This document shows, one piece after another, positions 33,561-42,463 of a stretch of DNA of 64,000 nt. The translations under genes were made by a program, and so were the position numbers. Source of the DNA: UBA6059 sp040222235 (GTDB lineage Bacteria; Bacteroidota; Bacteroidia; Cytophagales; Cyclobacteriaceae); assembly GCA_040222235.1 (NCBI GenBank), contig JAVKDO010000142.1, positions 6,058 through 70,057 of the forward strand, read 5' to 3'. The notes below the pieces were generated by a model. It was not told where the DNA came from, searched no databases, and saw nothing but the letters and a program-made list of their open reading frames with translations. The number at the start of each line of letters is the position of its first letter. Within the stretch, counting starts at the first letter, position 1.

Positions 33561-33777
33561 TTCATTTTACTTTCGTAAATACGCATTAGATCTTCGTCTG
33601 ATGATTACGAATCTTTGCTTGAGGAAATTTTTTAATTATGCAAAGTGTCATGAGTCAAGGTATTAGCACGTCTTGGGTCTAAAATTGGAGTGTTTAATTA
33701 AACAGTTTAGTCAAACTAACCTAGCCGTCACATCTACTTTCCTCATCAGTAACTATACTTGTCGCATAATTACCGAT

Positions 33778-35241
33778 ATGTTCGTTCGCTATACCCTCCT
33801 GCTATTCTTATCAATCTTCTCTTTCTTGACTCTGGCTCAGTCCACCGAGGTGTTTTCGCCAGTCCAGCTAAAGACTGATATAAAAGTTCTAAGGGAAAAC
33901 ATGGAAGCCATTCAGTCAGGACTTTACACCTACTTTACTAAGGAGCACCAAGATCAGGAATGGGCTAAGATCGAAGCTCAGCTCGACAAGAGCATGACCG
34001 CAGTGGAGTTTTATCGGCTACTCACACCTATGCTGAAATATATTGCCAATGGTCATAATGGATTCTTACCTCCCAAAGACTACATTTCCTATGTAAGCAA
34101 AGAGGCTCCTCGATTTCCATTTGATCTTGGCTGGGATGGTAGTCAATTATTCATTCTTAGAAATGTCTCTCAAGACTCAAGCATAAGCGATGGGACTGTC
34201 ATCAAAACCATCAACGGCCAGACAGTCGATGAACTTATGGCATTCATGATGGATCACATGACGCGGGATGGCTTCAATGAATCATTACCCTTACGTTCTA
34301 CTACTGCTAATTTCAAAACCCATTATGCCCTGCTCTTTGGTACTCCAGATAGTTTTGACCTCACCTTAGAATCGGAAGGCACTCAAACTTCTGTCAAGGT
34401 TGATGCTATCACTATAGAGCAAATAGCCGACTACCGTAAATCACGTTATCCTGAGCTAAATCCTCCTTGGTACCTCAATGATGAGAAAGCATACTCCTTC
34501 GAACTTCATGATAACTATGCAGAGATGAAGTTGAGAACCTTTAGCATCGACTACATCAAGCAGTCTAAGCAGAAATACAGGCGCTTTTTCAAAGATTCCT
34601 TTGCTCAAATTCAAGCATCCGGTGTTGAGCATCTTATTATTGACTTGAGAGGAAATGGAGGTGGTGATACTGAGCCAACTCTGCTCCTATTGTCTTACCT
34701 ATACGACGGACCGCTACAGTTCTATGGCGCCATGAATCTGAAGATTAAAAAGATCCCCAATCGTAGACTCTATGAATCCAAGTTGGGATTGGTAAACACC
34801 TTCTCCTGGATGCTTGTAAGGAAGAAAGAAGGTGATGGTTATGAACTTCGGCAGATCGATAGGTATCACAGAAAGAAGAAGCCTGCCAAGTCATTTGAAG
34901 GTCAAGTCTATGCATTGATTGATGCTGGATCATTTTCAGCTACCGGTGAAATGGCCGGGGCGCTCAAAGGCTATACCAATACCCTGTTTATCGGTGAGGA
35001 GTCTGGTGGTAATCCAGTCGTGAATACGAGCGGCGAAATGCTCAATCTTATACTACCCAACACAAAGGTTCAGGCTACCATTCCAATAGTGGAGTTTATC
35101 ATGAACGTGCCCTTCGAGAATGACGGTCGTGGGATGATGCCCGATTTTACTCCAGATGTTTCCATTGAGGATCGCATCGAAGGGAAGGACAAAACCAAAG
35201 AACTGGCCATCGAGCTCGTTAACTATGGTAGGATCAATTGA
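33778..35241 (+). CDS. S41-family (C-terminal processing type) exported peptidase
   Basis: The start is set at ATG 33778, giving a signal peptide (FVRYTLLLFLSIFSFLTLAQ); earlier in-frame codons are unlikely. The 487 residues include a PDZ-like region (FILRNVSQDSSISDGTVIKT) and the S41 core: VEHLIIDLRGNGGGD and YALIDAGSFSATGEMAGALK, with the nucleophile probably Ser387. The substrate is unknown, as for many exported S41 proteins of Bacteroidota. It precedes a three-gene group (lactonase, C-S lyase, metallo-beta-lactamase) by 69 nt, separated by two small hairpins. Confidence 0.88.
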   Translation: MFVRYTLLLFLSIFSFLTLAQSTEVFSPVQLKTDIKVLRENMEAIQSGLYTYFTKEHQDQEWAKIEAQLDKSMTAVEFYRLLTPMLKYIANGHNGFLPPKDYISYVSKEAPRFPFDLGWDGSQLFILRNVSQDSSISDGTVIKTINGQTVDELMAFMMDHMTRDGFNESLPLRSTTANFKTHYALLFGTPDSFDLTLESEGTQTSVKVDAITIEQIADYRKSRYPELNPPWYLNDEKAYSFELHDNYAEMKLRTFSIDYIKQSKQKYRRFFKDSFAQIQASGVEHLIIDLRGNGGGDTEPTLLLLSYLYDGPLQFYGAMNLKIKKIPNRRLYESKLGLVNTFSWMLVRKKEGDGYELRQIDRYHRKKKPAKSFEGQVYALIDAGSFSATGEMAGALKGYTNTLFIGEESGGNPVVNTSGEMLNLILPNTKVQATIPIVEFIMNVPFENDGRGMMPDFTPDVSIEDRIEGKDKTKELAIELVNYGRIN

Positions 35242-35261
35242 TCCTCCATCATATTTGATGG
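35231..35261. other. Two adjacent hairpins at the S41 gene end
   Basis: GGATCAATTGATCC (35231-35244) is a perfect palindrome spanning the stop codon, followed by CCATCA..TGATGG (35246-35261) with a 4-nt loop. No T-run follows, so termination is uncertain. Confidence 0.45.
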
Positions 35262-35310
35262 TATGCTTATGTCTCAAAATAGCCTTAATTTCACTTGCAA
35301 ATATCCACCA

Positions 35311-36462
35311 ATGATAAAAACCACTCTCCTCTATTTAGCTATCATTATGATAGCCTTCAGCTGCAACCAGCAATCACCTAAGACAGCCATAGAACAACCA
35401 CAACCCCCAAAAGAAATGAATGACAATCTCCTTAACATTTTTATCGGCACTTACACTTCGCCAGAAGGAAGCAAGGGCATCTATCAGGTAAAGTTAGATA
35501 CCGAGAAAGGAGAATTCGGACAAGTGGAACTAGTTGCTGAAACGGTTAGCCCGTCCTTCTTAGCACTGAATAAAGACAAAACAAAGCTCTATGCAGCAAA
35601 CGAAACTGTACCCGATGGTGTGGTCACGGCATTCGAAAGAAGCGAGGGTGATACATGGAAGTCAACCTCGAAACTGCCCAGTCTCGGTGATGCTCCATGT
35701 CATGTGACCACAAATGACGATGAGTCGATCATTGTAGTCGCTAATTATGTAACTGGAAATGTGACAGCCTATCCACTAAATTCCAATGGTGATCTCGTTG
35801 ATCAAGCTACCACCGGCCAGCATGAAGGTGTTGGCCCAAATGCAGCAAGACAGGAAGCCCCGCATGCCCACTTTGTGCAGTTCAGCAAAGATCAGAAGTT
35901 CCTATATGCTGTTGACCTTGGTATCGATGAGATCAAGGCATATCCAGTTGGTGAAAATGGGTTGGGTGAATCAGTAACTGCTATCCAACTCACTCCTGGA
36001 GATGGGCCGAGGCATTTTGTCTTTCACCCTACCAAAGACATTGCCTATATCGTTAATGAATTAACAAATACTGTCATTGCTGCGAATGTTGATATCGAAT
36101 CAGGCCAATTCTCAGAATTTGATAGAAAGACTACCCTACCAGAAGACTTCACTGAACACAGCCAGTGTGCGGCCATCAAAATCTCTAAAGACGGCCGCTT
36201 CTTATATGCTTCCAATAGAGGTCATCAGAGTATTGCCATTTATGCATTGGCAGCTGATGGATCCATGGAGCTCCTCGAGGTAACCTCAACTGAAGGGGCC
36301 TGGCCGAGAGATTTCATGCTGACACCCGATGGGAAACATATGTTAGTGGCCAATGAACAATCGGATAACATCGTGCTCTTCAACCGTGATCTTGACACTG
36401 GTCTGCTCACTTATTCTGGTAAGCAGATCAATGTCTCCAAGCCTGTCTGCCTAATCAATTAA
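35311..36462 (+). CDS. Lactonase family (YbhE/Pgl-type seven-bladed propeller) lipoprotein
   Basis: The start at ATG 35311 yields a lipoprotein signal (AIIMIAFSC, Cys16). The 383 residues show the lactonase repeat pattern: NIFIGTYTSPEGSKGIYQV, SPSFLALNKDKTKLYAANE, APCHVTTNDDESIIVVANY, GDGPRHFVFHPTKDIAYIVNE, SKDGRFLYASNRGHQSIAIY and a final MLVANEQSDNIVLFN, each a propeller blade. Family members hydrolyse 6-phosphogluconolactone or related lactones, but the surface location of this one suggests another substrate. It is followed 2 nt later by the C-S lyase gene. Confidence 0.88.
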   Translation: MIKTTLLYLAIIMIAFSCNQQSPKTAIEQPQPPKEMNDNLLNIFIGTYTSPEGSKGIYQVKLDTEKGEFGQVELVAETVSPSFLALNKDKTKLYAANETVPDGVVTAFERSEGDTWKSTSKLPSLGDAPCHVTTNDDESIIVVANYVTGNVTAYPLNSNGDLVDQATTGQHEGVGPNAARQEAPHAHFVQFSKDQKFLYAVDLGIDEIKAYPVGENGLGESVTAIQLTPGDGPRHFVFHPTKDIAYIVNELTNTVIAANVDIESGQFSEFDRKTTLPEDFTEHSQCAAIKISKDGRFLYASNRGHQSIAIYALAADGSMELLEVTSTEGAWPRDFMLTPDGKHMLVANEQSDNIVLFNRDLDTGLLTYSGKQINVSKPVCLIN

Positions 36463-36464
36463 GC

Positions 36465-37625
36465 ATGTTTGATCCGAATCATGTTGATCTGGACATTCTT
36501 AAGCAGCGAGCCTACAATCATCGATGGGCGGAAGTCCCCGATGAGGTTATACCCCTGACCGCTGCTGACCCTGACCTGCAATGTGCTCCTGCCATTGCGG
36601 ATGCCGTGGCAAAATATGCTCAGGATAGGTACTTTAGCTATGGCCCAGCAGAAGGTTTACCTGAGTTTAAAGAAGCGGTAGCTGGATACTATCAGACTCA
36701 TCGCAGCGTGCACGCAAGTCCTGCGCAGGTGATGGCAGTAGATACTGCGGCCTATGGCATCTACCTCACTTGTAAGACCCTCCTCTCACCTGGTGATGAG
36801 GCTGTGATTTTCAATCCAGTTGATTTTCTATTCAGGTATGGCATAGAAGCCGCAGGAGCAACTGCCATTCCTTTGAGTATTCCCCAGTCACCAGGCACTG
36901 TGGATATTGAAATGCTTGAGCAGTTAATTACTCCCAAGTGCAAACTCCTATGCCTTTGCAACCCGCTCAACCCTACCGGAAAAGTCTTTACACCCGAGGA
37001 ATTGCAGGTCTTTGCTGACATGGCAGAAAAACACAACCTCTATGTCCTATCGGACGAAATTTGGAGTGATATTGTCTTCTTTCCAGCGAAGTTTACCAGT
37101 ATCGCATCCATCAGTGACTCGGCCAGGAGCCGCACTATCCTCGTCAATGGATTCAGCAAGTCTTATGGCCTGGCTGGATTAAGAATCGGTTCATTAGTCG
37201 CTCCTGATGAAGCCTTATTCCAGAAACTACTTCAGGTTTCCAGGCACGAGTCTACCGTTCATGGGGCCAACACGATTGGACAAGTAGCAGCCATAGCCGC
37301 TCTCAACGAGAGCCAGGATTGGCTGGCAGACTTTGTTACCCATCTACACCACATGAGAGACTTGGTCGTTAATCGTCTTAATGCCCTACCGGGAATCATC
37401 TGCCAGCCGCCGGATGGTTGCTATCTGGCTTTTGCAAACATATCAGGCACTGGAATGACTTCTGAAGCGTTGCAGTCTAAAGTACTCGAAGAAGCTAAAG
37501 TGATGATCGTACCTGGTATAGACAAGTGGTTTGGTGATGGTGCCAAGAATCATGTAAGAATTAGCTTTGCCACATCTCCAGATATACTCAATGAAGCCTT
37601 TGACAGAATGAAATCGATTATATGA
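36465..37625 (+). CDS. PatB/MalY-type PLP-dependent C-S lyase (aminotransferase fold)
   Basis: The 386 residues are those of the MalY/PatB group: ITLDP-like start replaced here by VIPLTAADPDLQCAPAIADA, then SYGPAEGLPEFKEAVAGYYQ, NPLNPTGKVFTPEEL, YVLSDEIWSDIVF and the PLP lysine K232 in NGFSKSYGLAGLRIG. Enzymes of this group cleave C-S bonds of cystathionine or other S-conjugated cysteines, releasing pyruvate and ammonia. It is tightly packed between the lactonase and metallo-beta-lactamase genes, overlapping the latter by ATGA. Confidence 0.87.
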   Translation: MFDPNHVDLDILKQRAYNHRWAEVPDEVIPLTAADPDLQCAPAIADAVAKYAQDRYFSYGPAEGLPEFKEAVAGYYQTHRSVHASPAQVMAVDTAAYGIYLTCKTLLSPGDEAVIFNPVDFLFRYGIEAAGATAIPLSIPQSPGTVDIEMLEQLITPKCKLLCLCNPLNPTGKVFTPEELQVFADMAEKHNLYVLSDEIWSDIVFFPAKFTSIASISDSARSRTILVNGFSKSYGLAGLRIGSLVAPDEALFQKLLQVSRHESTVHGANTIGQVAAIAALNESQDWLADFVTHLHHMRDLVVNRLNALPGIICQPPDGCYLAFANISGTGMTSEALQSKVLEEAKVMIVPGIDKWFGDGAKNHVRISFATSPDILNEAFDRMKSII

Positions 37626-38362
37626 AGTTCCTCTCTATAGTTATCATTTCTTTTTCCCTGATTTCTGGTAAGGCGCTGGGACAAAATCTGGGAGATTCAT
37701 TAATCACTATCAACAAGGATGTTAGCCTTGTACAGGTGACTGATAACGTTTATGTGCATCGCTCACAACTACTACTTCCTAGCTATGGAAAGTATGAGTG
37801 CAATGGCATGTTGTTTGTCGATAATGGTCAAGCTGCAATCGTAGATACACCCGCTGATCTGTCTCAAACTGAGCTACTGCTGACGTGGCTGGAAGAACAA
37901 AAGATTGAGGTGATCTCAGTGACAGTGAATCATTTTCATGACGACTGCCTGGCTGGACTTGAAGCTTTTCATCGAAGAAAAATTCCCAGCTATAGCACTC
38001 TTCAGACTCAGCGGCTGGCCATCTCCGATAGTCTAATTGCACCACTTTACACTTTCAGCGATAGCCTTGTACTCAAGGTTGGTGCGCAAGAAATGGTATC
38101 CAAGTTTCCAGGCGAAGCACATACCATAGACAATACGGTGACCTACGTCCCATCTGAAAAGGTGCTGTTCGGAGGATGTATGATGAAGTCGCTCAAGTCT
38201 GGGAAAGGAAATCTAGAAGATGCCAATGTTGAGCAATGGTCAGAGACAATTGAGAAGGTTCTCTTATTCTTTCCAGATATGGAATACGTCATCCCTGGTC
38301 ATGGCCATCATGGCGGTACAGCATTGCTGGATTATACTATCGAAATGTTCAAGGCGTACTAG
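37622..38362 (+). CDS. Subclass B1 metallo-beta-lactamase
   Basis: The 246-residue protein has a signal peptide (cleavage near ALGQ, residue 20) and every B1 zinc ligand: H104-x-H106-x-D108 (NHFHDDC), H167 (PGEAHTIDN), C186 in LFGGCMMKS with the substrate lysine K189, and H227 (IPGHGHHGG). The GNLEDANVEQW loop is also B1-like. Position 109, after the aspartate, is Cys rather than the Arg, Ser or Lys of well-known B1 enzymes. It should hydrolyse penems and carbapenems in the periplasm, but activity is inferred. It is the last gene of the operon, sharing a CTAG with the convergent gene. Confidence 0.9.
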   Translation: MKFLSIVIISFSLISGKALGQNLGDSLITINKDVSLVQVTDNVYVHRSQLLLPSYGKYECNGMLFVDNGQAAIVDTPADLSQTELLLTWLEEQKIEVISVTVNHFHDDCLAGLEAFHRRKIPSYSTLQTQRLAISDSLIAPLYTFSDSLVLKVGAQEMVSKFPGEAHTIDNTVTYVPSEKVLFGGCMMKSLKSGKGNLEDANVEQWSETIEKVLLFFPDMEYVIPGHGHHGGTALLDYTIEMFKAY

Positions 38363-38961
38363 TCCTTTTTATAGATACCCTGTAGTACGCTTACCTTTCC
38401 ATCGAAAGGGTTGCCAGCAGAACGACGTAGGCTAACCACCTGTCCAGTATGCCACACCGCATCTTCAATAGGTCCATTGATAAGGTTCCAAAAAGGGTAG
38501 GTGACACTATTTCCATCTGGGTAGACAAATGTCATCTCATAATCCTCAAAATCAGCTGACTCGCTATCGGCCAATATACCACTAGAGTCTTCAATATTAT
38601 CCAATATCATGGCCCGTTTCTCCCAAAAGTCAGGTCCGTCTAGATCAATAGGAAAGGTGGTGGGGCGCTTCATGACTGCATTCTTGAGAATAGTGGTAAG
38701 GCTCACGATATGATCGATAGTCTCTTCGATAGAGCGAGCTTCTGCGCTAGGGCGATAAGCTACATTTTCGGCGGTTAGTCCTTCGGTAGCCCAATAGAAG
38801 CGAAATCCGAGTCCATCAACCATTCGGGAAGCGAAGTTTCCAATATTGTAATCTTTAGGTGTTTCGCTAATGTCTGCATAAGGCAGGTTTGAATTCTGTG
38901 CGGATAAAGCTGTTGAAAGCAACAGGCTCATGGCGATTAGTAGGTTCTTCATCTTGTTCAT
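38359..38961 (-). CDS. Exported DinB-like (YfiT/DinB four-helix) protein
   Basis: This 200-residue product has a signal peptide (LLIAMSLLLSTALSAQ) and a four-helix DinB-type domain: RSIEETIDHIVSLTTILKN, FEDYEMTFVYP and the C-terminal motif GPIEDAVWHTGQVVSLRR with a metal-binding histidine. Members act as thiol transferases or metal-dependent enzymes. An exported version is uncommon but present in Bacteroidota. It converges with the lactamase gene, sharing four bases at the stops. Confidence 0.75.
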   Translation of the reverse strand: MNKMKNLLIAMSLLLSTALSAQNSNLPYADISETPKDYNIGNFASRMVDGLGFRFYWATEGLTAENVAYRPSAEARSIEETIDHIVSLTTILKNAVMKRPTTFPIDLDGPDFWEKRAMILDNIEDSSGILADSESADFEDYEMTFVYPDGNSVTYPFWNLINGPIEDAVWHTGQVVSLRRSAGNPFDGKVSVLQGIYKKD

Positions 38962-39099
38962 CTTAGGTCGAGTTAAGATTAGTCAATAAACTCATTAAAG
39001 AAGAAAATAGCTCGTTCAAAATGGTTCAAACCAGTGCTACCTTTGAACCGGTGTTTTGAGTCATTGTCGTTCTATGCGCCACTCTCTACGGACATGCAA

Positions 39100-39132
39100 A
39101 GACTTACGAAGTTTATAAAACTTCGTAAGTCT
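39100..39132. repeat. 33-nt perfect palindrome (15-3-15)
   Basis: AGACTTACGAAGTTT and its exact inverse flank the loop ATA, 14 nt past the stop of the GyrI-like gene. It is the best-preserved copy of the element at 18028-18060. Confidence 0.8.
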
Positions 39133-39145
39133 GATCGACACAATG

Positions 39146-39769
39146 CTATCTCACCTGATATCTCAAGATCGTCTTCTTACGAGACTCTTCCACTTTAGTC
39201 GGTTCTGAAATATAAATCTCCTTGTGATAACCTGTGATCTGTAAGCCCTCCTCTTTGATCAGGTTCATGATTTTCGCGATAGAGGGGCCCTCCTGATCCC
39301 AAGATCCTATGTGCATGACCTGGACACATTTTCCCTCATTGATCAATTCATACTTGAGTTTCTCCAATGAAGAATAACCCTTGTCCACGACTGCCTTTCT
39401 TAGCGCTTGATCAAAATGCTCGCGCTCCACGACATCTGGCATTCGCATTTGAATTTTCCAAAGCCACTCGTCCATTGGCGTCTCTGAGAACTTGTGCTGC
39501 TCCTCCGGCCCACCTGCGATAAACCAGTGACACTCCATTTTCGGAACCACAAAATCATTGTCCTGACCTTTGCAGAGAAATTTGATGCCATAAGCAACAG
39601 AATATACTGCTTGGATGGCTTCATTAAATGCTGATTCTTCTGGAGAACCCTCTCCTGCTATGGTTAAGTAATTGTACGTATCCAAGTCACGAATCTCAGG
39701 CTTGGCGCCTGCTTTATAATAGTTTGGATCGGCCTTCTGAAGATTGATTTTAGCTGTCATTGTTTCCAT
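39146..39769 (-). CDS. GyrI-like small-molecule-binding protein
   Basis: This 207-residue protein resembles the GyrI-like/SRPBCC-free effector-binding family: YKAGAKPEIRDLDTYNYLTI, EGSPEESAFNEAIQAVYSVAY, LEKLKYELINEGKCVQVMHI and KIMNLIKEEGLQITGYHKEIY; the last lines the ligand pocket of the family. It is not a DNA-binding protein. Its direct neighbour upstream is a YafY/WYL regulator on the same strand. Ligand unknown. Confidence 0.83.
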   Translation of the reverse strand: METMTAKINLQKADPNYYKAGAKPEIRDLDTYNYLTIAGEGSPEESAFNEAIQAVYSVAYGIKFLCKGQDNDFVVPKMECHWFIAGGPEEQHKFSETPMDEWLWKIQMRMPDVVEREHFDQALRKAVVDKGYSSLEKLKYELINEGKCVQVMHIGSWDQEGPSIAKIMNLIKEEGLQITGYHKEIYISEPTKVEESRKKTILRYQVR

Positions 39770-39839
39770 GATTTCTTGTTTTTAAGGTTTACAGAAACAA
39801 AGAAATCCCTAGGAGTGACAACCCTATGTCACTGGGTTA

Positions 39840-40805
39840 CTAGACCTCAAAATATTTTTTGTGATGCTCAAAAAGCTCCTTTGAGAAGGTCGCTACCATG
39901 CCCTGGAGCTCACTTGGTGCCTCTACCGTCACAAAGTCCCCATAGGAAAGTAGCCAGCGGGCTAGAAATTGGTAGGATGGTGTAGCGAACTTCATCTCCA
40001 CATAGTCGCCAAACTGGCGCTCCTCTAAGAATCCATGTAAGTACTTCTGATCACCAACGAACCGAGCTACGTCTTTGAGGAATCTCACGGTCGCCTCCTT
40101 TGCATCGGATCCGTCCATCATACCAGTAGCAAAGTCTCGATAGTCAGGGTGCTCAGCAGGATCAAAAGTCTCATTCACGATTTCCACTTTGTTCATCCTG
40201 TCTGTGCGAAAGTCTCTCATGTCCTTTCTCAATCGGCAGTATCCGACAAGATGCCATCGGCTCGAATAATAGACTAGTCCCAAAGGCAGTACCTCCCGTT
40301 CCGTGGCTTCATCTTTATAATTCGAGTGATAGCCTATCTTGAGCACACGCTGGGTAGCCAACGCAGTTTGGACGGTATTCAAATTGGAATCGGGGAAGCC
40401 CTCTTTCGCAATCGAAGGTGAAGAACGCACGGTTACTTTCTGATCAAGCTGTTCCAAAAAATCCTTATCCGCATAACGAAGTACCGCTTTTACCTTGATC
40501 AAGGCCTGATCAAAAACATTTGCGGTAGCCTGATCTGCATTCTGCGAGATGAACTTACCAGCCATTAATATAGCTGCAGCTTCTTCCTTGTTGAAAACAA
40601 CCGGTGGCAGATGGTAGCCCTCTACGATAAAGTAACCTTCACCCGCATCTCCCCCTATCGGAATGCCCGACTCAATCAAACTTCGCACATCTCTAAACAA
40701 CGTGCGGCGGCTCAACTCAAAGCGCTCTTCCAACTCATCAAGGGTAACTCGAGGTTTACTCTGCAGGTGTACAATTAAAGCGTTGAGGCGATCTATACGG
40801 TTCAT
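39840..40805 (-). CDS. YafY/DeoR-type regulator with WYL domain
   Basis: This 321-residue protein has an HTH_11 winged helix at residues 1-60 (RLNALIVHLQSKPRVTLDEL, FELSRRTLFRDVRSL), a WYL domain (RVLKIGYHSNYKDEATEREV, LVYYSSRWHLVGYCRLRKDMRDF split over two strands) and a C-terminal WCX extension (YVEMKFATPSYQFLARWLL). WYL domains sense nucleic-acid-related or other ligands. A near-perfect palindrome just before its start suggests autoregulation, and it probably also controls the GyrI-like gene. Confidence 0.9.
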   Translation of the reverse strand: MNRIDRLNALIVHLQSKPRVTLDELEERFELSRRTLFRDVRSLIESGIPIGGDAGEGYFIVEGYHLPPVVFNKEEAAAILMAGKFISQNADQATANVFDQALIKVKAVLRYADKDFLEQLDQKVTVRSSPSIAKEGFPDSNLNTVQTALATQRVLKIGYHSNYKDEATEREVLPLGLVYYSSRWHLVGYCRLRKDMRDFRTDRMNKVEIVNETFDPAEHPDYRDFATGMMDGSDAKEATVRFLKDVARFVGDQKYLHGFLEERQFGDYVEMKFATPSYQFLARWLLSYGDFVTVEAPSELQGMVATFSKELFEHHKKYFEV

Positions 40806-40812
40806 TAGTTAG

Positions 40813-40825
40813 ATGGTCAGACCAT
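40813..40825. promoter_or_regulatory. Operator-like palindrome before the YafY gene
   Basis: ATGGTC A GACCAT is a 13-bp palindrome ending 8 nt upstream of the regulator's start on the minus strand, where repressor binding would block transcription or translation. Confidence 0.45.
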
Positions 40826-40851
40826 GTTCAACGGAATGGTGATAAATGAGG

Positions 40852-41814
40852 TTAGTTCCATTTCTTTAAACCCAGCAACTTCTTCCCCAATTCTGATAAT
40901 GCAGCAGTATCATACTCCAACTGCTCCTTGTTACGGGGATCGCCCGGAAAAGCATATCCTTCTGGCGCAACCCGATTTTTCCATGAGTTGATTCTCCACT
41001 CCCTCAGTTCTACATTATCTTCTTCAGCAGGCATCATCGAGATGTATTGTGCGACGCGGACTTTATCCTTGGAGTTGTTGGGGCGGATACCGTGTGGCTC
41101 AGTACTATTAAAAATCAATAGATCACCTGCCTCCAAAGTCACTTTCACAATATGTTCTTCAAGCCCGGTAGTATCAGGTTGAAAACGGTCTCGATCCTCA
41201 GGTTGTGTAAGTTTCCAGGTATCATAAGTTCGGTATAGCTCCGGGATACATTGAAACCCTCCCATCTCCTCATCAAGCTGGTCGGCTAGCGCCAATACGC
41301 CTTGTACATTCTGAGGTCGCGTCTCTGGGTCATAGTCCCAGTGGATAAAGCCTTTGTACTCAAAGCCTGCCTTGATTGGGAAATTGAGGTTGGCTCGATC
41401 GATGGTCACCCATAGTTTCTCCGTACCCCAAATGTCAACAAAGGCATCATAGACACGAGGCATTTGCCTATTATTCCACAGATGCCGGTTATTGTAGACC
41501 TCCACCATGCCCGTCCCTGCCAGCTCCTTCATCTGCATTTCTCTTCTTGGTGCCGCATACCAGGTGGTAGAGTCATTAGGGTCTTTTTCCTCAAACTCCC
41601 ATAGGAACTGAGCTGTTGCTAGGGCTTGTGCCCTAGGTACGGCATTTTTAATAATCACATAGCCATTTTGTATCCAAAACTTCCAGTCTTCCTCAGTAAG
41701 AACACGCAGTGGCACGCCATTAGAGCGATCATTGAGTCTCTTGGAACTACTCGTAGCAGTCGAAGGGTTACCAGGTATGTCCTTATGGTTTTGATTAGGG
41801 TTGTTGGCTGCCAT
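40852..41814 (-). CDS. Phytanoyl-CoA dioxygenase (PhyH)-family oxygenase
   Basis: I take the start at ATG 41814 (MAANNPNQNHKDIPG), because the longer frame to 41928 begins with a Cys-rich stretch unlike the family. The 320 residues have the PhyH core: WIQNGYVIIKNAVP, IHWDYDPETRP with the iron-binding H-x-D, EMGGFQCIPELYRTY, and GDLLIFNSTEPHGIRPN with the second histidine and likely 2-oxoglutarate-binding arginine. It would hydroxylate an unidentified small molecule. No biosynthetic gene is adjacent. Confidence 0.85.
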   Translation of the reverse strand: MAANNPNQNHKDIPGNPSTATSSSKRLNDRSNGVPLRVLTEEDWKFWIQNGYVIIKNAVPRAQALATAQFLWEFEEKDPNDSTTWYAAPRREMQMKELAGTGMVEVYNNRHLWNNRQMPRVYDAFVDIWGTEKLWVTIDRANLNFPIKAGFEYKGFIHWDYDPETRPQNVQGVLALADQLDEEMGGFQCIPELYRTYDTWKLTQPEDRDRFQPDTTGLEEHIVKVTLEAGDLLIFNSTEPHGIRPNNSKDKVRVAQYISMMPAEEDNVELREWRINSWKNRVAPEGYAFPGDPRNKEQLEYDTAALSELGKKLLGLKKWN

Positions 41815-41957
41815 CGTCTTGGGTTTTAAAGTAGCCCTTGAATCTACTAAATATTTCAGATTACATCCTAGCAGTTCCTCTCCGCAACTATCCAGCCTCT
41901 GACAGGAAAAATCATAATTATTGAACAATCCAGCATGGTCTGTGCGTTTACAGTTCG

Positions 41958-42404
41958 ATGATTAGCATTATGGGAGTCATTCGGGTATTTATCGCAATGG
42001 TCAGCATCGCTTTTGGGTCAACAACTTCCCTCAAAGCACAGGTGGGTGACCTACATATAAAGATCACTGACATAGAAGAACATTCCGGTAGGATGCAAAT
42101 CGGCATCTATAATGATAGGGTTGATTTTCCAACCGCGGGAAAAGAGTACAAAATTGTCTATCTGGAAGTAGATGGGAATGAGGTGATACATACTATAGAA
42201 GGACTACCCCAAGGAGAATATGCAGTAGCATTTTACCATGACACCAACATGGACAGTATTTGCAATCTCAATTTTTTTGGTATCCCTAAAGAAGGTTATG
42301 GCTTTTCTAGAAACTATAGGCCGAAGTTCAGAGCGCCGGTGTTCGAAGAGACGGTCATTACGGTAGGTGATTCAACGTACGTGGAGATGGTACCTATTTA
42401 TTAG
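41958..42404 (+). CDS. DUF2141 exported protein
   Basis: This 148-residue protein has a signal peptide (cleavage near LKAQ) and the DUF2141 pattern: IKITDIEEHSGRMQIGIYND, EGLPQGEYAVAFYHDTNMD and FFGIPKEGYGFSRN. Members are small periplasmic beta proteins of unknown function. Gene is isolated, divergent from the PhyH gene. Confidence 0.9.
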   Translation: MISIMGVIRVFIAMVSIAFGSTTSLKAQVGDLHIKITDIEEHSGRMQIGIYNDRVDFPTAGKEYKIVYLEVDGNEVIHTIEGLPQGEYAVAFYHDTNMDSICNLNFFGIPKEGYGFSRNYRPKFRAPVFEETVITVGDSTYVEMVPIY

Positions 42405-42463
42405 TAAGCTGACTCATCCTATTTAGGGTATACATTGCATCGATGGCCTCTGACGGCCGGTTG

